NCBI GenBank assembly: GCA_027486675.1
Contig: JAIXOQ010000004.1
Location: 62,001 to 126,000 of the forward strand
Direction of reading: 5' to 3'
Origin: Pseudomonadota bacterium
GTDB lineage: Bacteria; Bdellovibrionota; UBA1018; CAIMNF01
DNA length: 64,000 bases
Shown: positions 60,216 through 64,000 of the stretch, piece by piece
How positions within the stretch are numbered: position 1 is the stretch's first letter
Layout of the letters: every line of letters starts with the position of its first letter
Position numbers and translations under genes: made by a program
The notes under the pieces: model-generated
What the model was told of the DNA's origin: nothing
What the model saw: the letters and a program-made list of their open reading frames with translations, nothing else
Databases searched by the model: none

Positions 60216-63200
60216 GTGAGGATCTCTCTGATTCCCTATCGCGATGCCTGGCTCGCTTTGTCGCTGTTTGCAGCGTCTGGGTGCGGACTTGCTTTCAATA
60301 GTGGAGATGAGGTGGCTTCCGATGCCGGGACCTTAATCGCGTCAGCGGCTTCCGGACTCTCTTTTCAGGAAGGCACGACCTCCCAGGTGTTTATCGTCAC
60401 TGCCGAGTGGACGAAGCCAGAGACCTCCGGCTTAAGTTCCCAGATCATTCAATTCTACCAAGGGAACAGCTGCGCTACTGCACTTGGATCTTCGGTGAGC
60501 CTCTCTGAGCTTGCATCTTCAGCCAGTTTTGTAGCGCCATCAGAAGGTGTTTATAGCTTTAAGGTAACCAGTCTGTATGACACAGGCGACCCGATCGTTT
60601 CCGCCTGTTCGACCCCGATCATCGTCGATGCGACTCGGCCACTTGCTGCATGGGGATCCCCAAGCCGGACACAGATCAATGCAAGTCAGAGCGTTACTTT
60701 TCCTCTGACTTTTGTCGATGCAAACACGATCACGCTTTCCTTATCAAACAGCAACCTGACCCTCACTCAAACGGGATCGCTATCTTGTTCCTCTATGGTG
60801 TTAGGCGGATCTGGAAACTCACGGACCCTCACCATTGGAAGTTGTACGGGACTCGGAAATCTTAGCGTCTCGTTAGCGGCCGGTGTCGCGGTCGATATTG
60901 CAAACAATTCATCTCTTGCCCTTGGTGCATCCGCAACCGTCAGTGTCGATGCGGCTGCACCCTCGGCTCCGACGCTTGCGCTGCTCACCCCAGCGACTTC
61001 ACCTGGCAACAACAGCAGGCCAACCTTCCGTGTGAGCGGGCTCTCTGCACCTGACGTCATCACGCTGCACTCCAATTCCAGCTGCTCCTCGGCTTCTCTT
61101 TCTTCGGGCTCGGCATCAGGCGCAACTTTAGATCTTCAACTTTCGAGTGCCCTCACTGAAGGCAGCTTCACCGTTTATGCAAAAGCCACAGATGCATACG
61201 GCAATGAAAGCTCCTGTTCTGCTGCGGGTTCTTCCTATATTTACGACAACACCCGTCCTGTAGTAGCGATCAGCGCTCCAACTGTGACTGGGATGAATTC
61301 CACGGGGAGCAGCCTCTATACAGCGACGATCACAGAGGTAAATTCTTATTCGGTTTCACTTTCGAATGGGGACGTCGTTTTAAATAAGACCGGAAGCGCA
61401 GACTGTTCAAGCGTCGTCGTCGCAGGCTCAGGTGCGACGCGCACGATCACTCTGAGCTCTTGCACGGGCGATGGCACAGTTGGCATCACGATTCCTGCAA
61501 GTACTGTGACCGATGCGGCGGGCAATACGTCGCTCGTTGCGTCATCCACTACACAAATCACTGTGGATAATACTGCGCCAGGTGTACCGTCGGCGCTGAC
61601 CTTACAAAGCCCAAGCACGACACCCAGTACAGACTCAACACCTACCATCCGTGTCGCAGGCGTTGCTTCGGGTAACACAGTCAGTATCTATACGAGTGCA
61701 ACATGCGCTGTCGCCGCCTTAAAGGGGACCGCCACTTCAACAGGGGCAACAGTAGACATCACTTCAAACGGACTGACCGAAAATACTTTCACTTTTTACG
61801 CAGACTCTTCGGATAGTGTTGGCAACAAAAGCGCATGTTCTTCTGCAAACGTAGTCTATGAATACGACAACACTGCACCTGTACTTGCTTCAGTCACCGT
61901 GACGAATTCTACGCCGACCAACTCCACGACTTACAATTTGACCTATGGCTCAATTACTGGGGCCTATGCGGAGTATTGCATCTTAGAAAACCAAACCAGC
62001 GTCGGTTTTTGTTCCTGGGTTGTAGGCACATTGCCTGCAAGCTTCACTGTCAGTAGTACGAATAACAGCAAAGTCTTAAGCGTTTGGATCAGAGACGCCG
62101 CCGGCAATCGGTCCGCCCGCCAGGACTCTAATGCAGTGGTGTTAGATACCGTAGCACCCGTGCTTGCATCGGCAGTGATTACAAACAGTGATCCATCGAC
62201 GACAAGAACTTACAATCTTGCTTACGGGGCTGTCACCGGAACCTATGCCGACTACTGCATCAATGAGAACGATACTGCTGTTGGAAATTGCGCGTGGGTC
62301 GCGGGCACTCTCCCCGCTTCAACTTTAACGTCGGCTTCTGCAAACGCGAAGGTCTTAAGTCTCTGGCTCAGGGACGCCGCAACCAACGTCAGTGCCCGTG
62401 TCGATACCAACAGCGTGACTTATTCACCGGTGATCCCAACGATTACGATCGGGGCGGCTAGCTCCAGTATCGGGAATAGCACGACGAACTTTGCTTTTAC
62501 CGTAAGCTACTCTGATGCCACTGCGGTCACTCTTGCCAACGGTGATATCTCAACTTCTGTGGTAAGCGGCACACCCTCTTGTACTGTTGCGGTCACGGGC
62601 TCTGGCGTTCTGACCCGCACTGTCACCTTAAGCGCTTGTTCGGGTGACGGGACGATCAGATTTGATATCGCTTCCGGCACCGCAAGCAATGCCGCTGGAT
62701 CTGCAAACGGCGCAGGCCCAAGCGCTACAGTCACTGTGGATAACACTGCCCCAGGTATCCCTTCGGCTTTAGCGCGCGTGAGTCCGACTGCTGCTGTAGG
62801 AAGTGATTCCACTCCGACCATCCGTGTCAACGGGGTTATTTCGGGCGACATCGTCTCTCTTCACCGTGACTCAAGCTGCACGACGCCAACACTCTACGCA
62901 AGTGGGACCGCATCCGGGGTCACTATTGACCTGGAAGGGTCCGTCGGCCTTTCTGAAGGCGCATACACGTTATATGCAAAAAGTACGGATTTAGCTGGGA
63001 ATGCAAGCGCCTGTTCGTCTGCAAACGTCGCTTATCAGTACGACGCAACTGCGGCAACACTGGCTTCAGTCACAGTCACCAATTCCACTCCTACAAATTC
63101 TACGACCTATAATCTGACTTACGGCGCCATCACGGGCTCTTATGATGATTATTGTATTTTAGAGAATTCAACGACGGTGGGTTCGTGCTCATGGACAACA

Positions 63201-64000
63201 GGAACACTGCCTTCAAGCTTCACAGTCACTAGTACAAATAACAGTAAAGTCTTAAGCGTCTGGCTAAGAGACACCGCAGGAAACGTATCCACAAGGCAGG
63301 ATTCCAATGCCGTGGTCTTAGATACCGTGGCGCCATCTCTTGCATCTGCCGCGATCACAAATTCCACGCCCTCGACGACAAGAAACTACAACTTGGCCTA
63401 TGGCACCGTCACCGGAACCTATGCCGAATACTGCATCAATGAGAACGATACAGTCGTTGGAAATTGCGTTTGGGTCACGGGGTCGCTTCCGGCATCCACT
63501 TTGACGTCGGCTACTGCAAACGCGAAAGTTTTAAGCCTCTGGCTCAGGGATGCCGCCACCAACGTCAGCACGCGTGTCGATACCAACAGCGTGACGTATT
63601 CACCGGTCATTCCATCGATTTATGTCAGTGCGGCAAACCCATTGATCGGAAATAGCAGCACGAGCTTCAACATCACTGTGAACTATGTGGATGCTACCAG
63701 TGTGACTCTGGTCGCGGGTAATATTACGCAAGAAGTCTTAACTGGGAATCCTTCATGTTCAATAAGTGTCACTGGATCCGGTGTCTTAACCCGTACCATC
63801 ACACTCAGTGCATGTTCCGGAAATGGACTCATGAGGCTCCAGATCAATTCTGGAACTGCGAGCAATGCAGCTGGACTATCGCAATATAGCATTAGTCAAA
63901 GCTTTGAAATAGACAACACCCCGCCTTCAGCTCCGACTTCACTGATGAGCATAAGCCCAGCAGCCGCTATCGGGAATGACTCGACTCCAACTCTCAGGGT
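60216..64000 (+). CDS. Giant Ig-like-repeat surface lipoprotein (3' end outside window)
   Basis: At least 1261 residues, open at the window end. The GTG start leads into a lipoprotein signal (AWLALSLFAASGC, lipid Cys near residue 23). The rest is Ser/Thr/Ala/Asn-rich beta-sandwich repeats. Modules begin with DNTAPGVPSAL-, APVLASVTVTNSTPTNS- or VIPTITIGA-like words. Many carry paired cysteines (EYCILENQTSVGFCSW; DYCINENDTAVGNCAW) that could form disulfides. Two exact-length 391-residue super-repeats are seen. It is probably exposed at the cell surface as an adhesin or stalk-like protein. Only ORFs on the other strand are complete here, and they are spurious. Confidence 0.85.
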   Translation, partial: MRISLIPYRDAWLALSLFAASGCGLAFNSGDEVASDAGTLIASAASGLSFQEGTTSQVFIVTAEWTKPETSGLSSQIIQFYQGNSCATALGSSVSLSELASSASFVAPSEGVYSFKVTSLYDTGDPIVSACSTPIIVDATRPLAAWGSPSRTQINASQSVTFPLTFVDANTITLSLSNSNLTLTQTGSLSCSSMVLGGSGNSRTLTIGSCTGLGNLSVSLAAGVAVDIANNSSLALGASATVSVDAAAPSAPTLALLTPATSPGNNSRPTFRVSGLSAPDVITLHSNSSCSSASLSSGSASGATLDLQLSSALTEGSFTVYAKATDAYGNESSCSAAGSSYIYDNTRPVVAISAPTVTGMNSTGSSLYTATITEVNSYSVSLSNGDVVLNKTGSADCSSVVVAGSGATRTITLSSCTGDGTVGITIPASTVTDAAGNTSLVASSTTQITVDNTAPGVPSALTLQSPSTTPSTDSTPTIRVAGVASGNTVSIYTSATCAVAALKGTATSTGATVDITSNGLTENTFTFYADSSDSVGNKSACSSANVVYEYDNTAPVLASVTVTNSTPTNSTTYNLTYGSITGAYAEYCILENQTSVGFCSWVVGTLPASFTVSSTNNSKVLSVWIRDAAGNRSARQDSNAVVLDTVAPVLASAVITNSDPSTTRTYNLAYGAVTGTYADYCINENDTAVGNCAWVAGTLPASTLTSASANAKVLSLWLRDAATNVSARVDTNSVTYSPVIPTITIGAASSSIGNSTTNFAFTVSYSDATAVTLANGDISTSVVSGTPSCTVAVTGSGVLTRTVTLSACSGDGTIRFDIASGTASNAAGSANGAGPSATVTVDNTAPGIPSALARVSPTAAVGSDSTPTIRVNGVISGDIVSLHRDSSCTTPTLYASGTASGVTIDLEGSVGLSEGAYTLYAKSTDLAGNASACSSANVAYQYDATAATLASVTVTNSTPTNSTTYNLTYGAITGSYDDYCILENSTTVGSCSWTTGTLPSSFTVTSTNNSKVLSVWLRDTAGNVSTRQDSNAVVLDTVAPSLASAAITNSTPSTTRNYNLAYGTVTGTYAEYCINENDTVVGNCVWVTGSLPASTLTSATANAKVLSLWLRDAATNVSTRVDTNSVTYSPVIPSIYVSAANPLIGNSSTSFNITVNYVDATSVTLVAGNITQEVLTGNPSCSISVTGSGVLTRTITLSACSGNGLMRLQINSGTASNAAGLSQYSISQSFEIDNTPPSAPTSLMSISPAAAIGNDSTPTLR
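61563..64000 (+). repeat. 1173-bp tandem super-repeat inside the giant lipoprotein gene
   Basis: The block starting at gtggataa recurs at 61563, 62736 and, diverged, at 63909: spacings are 1173 bp each. A unit holds four Ig-like modules of two alternating styles. Long stretches, such as the AVVLDTVAPxLASA part, are almost identical in units 1 and 2. Confidence 0.85.

Noticed and set aside
60767-63892. Minus-strand frames opposite the giant lipoprotein
   Set aside because: They recur with the repeat period as antisense shadows of the Ser/Thr-rich repeats and have no independent support.

Overview
The window looks like a chromosomal segment of a Gram-negative bacterium with about 50% GC. Bdellovibrionota (Bdellovibrio-like) is my best guess, by inference only. 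The pointers are solitary DUF222-like HNH nucleases, many secreted proteins and lipoproteins of unknown function, a TadE/G-like protein, a FlhG/MinD-like ATPase next to a J-like/HTH protein, an NtrB/NtrC-like pair with a decayed regulator, and a very large Ig-repeat surface lipoprotein. Most of 6.3-60 kb is ordinary dense core genome with many 4-nt start/stop overlaps.

Bases 1-6300 are an accessory island ending at a tRNA-Arg(UCU) gene (6225-6301, minus strand). The island holds an aldolase truncated at a 34-bp repeat, a PhzF protein, a HigBA-type toxin-antitoxin pair, decayed serine-recombinase pieces, a secreted transglutaminase-like protein and a second toxin-antitoxin-like pair. It also holds the most unusual part of the window: non-coding units that each begin with a copy of the 3' end of the tRNA. 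Each unit continues into an array of perfect small hairpins with variable stems in constant flanks, and two of the three end in a 35-bp perfect inverted repeat with a conserved loop. A related long inverted repeat lies at 37.4 kb beside a TumE/TumA-type pair.

6.3-20 kb: an LpoA-like lipoprotein, nadK-recN, a D-lactate/2-hydroxyacid dehydrogenase divergent from a lactate permease, clpS-clpA, three small secreted Cys-containing proteins interleaved with a HEPN/MNT pair, and an M20 peptidase. The palindrome ccgtttccggaaacgg recurs in the gaps here. 20-32 kb: two unknown exported proteins, a BMP-type nucleoside ABC transporter operon, a Tad-like protein, a Lys/Ala-rich histone-H1-like protein with an acidic tail, an HD phosphohydrolase and an HNH nuclease.

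32-41 kb: a metallo-beta-lactamase-fold hydrolase, an EEP-family phosphatase/nuclease, two exported proteins (one alpha/beta-hydrolase-like), a TumE/TumA-type toxin-antitoxin pair with a clear promoter-operator, a transglutaminase-like lipoprotein, a PLC/S1-P1-like zinc hydrolase and glutamate dehydrogenase. 41-60 kb: topA, dprA, a two-component pair whose regulator has lost its ATPase motifs, a polyprenol/diacylglycerol kinase-like protein, a MinD-like/J-HTH/RluD operon, lon, an HNH paralogue, a tandem CNNM/CorC pair and a CheY-like gene. The window closes inside a giant lipoprotein with exact 1173-bp super-repeats.
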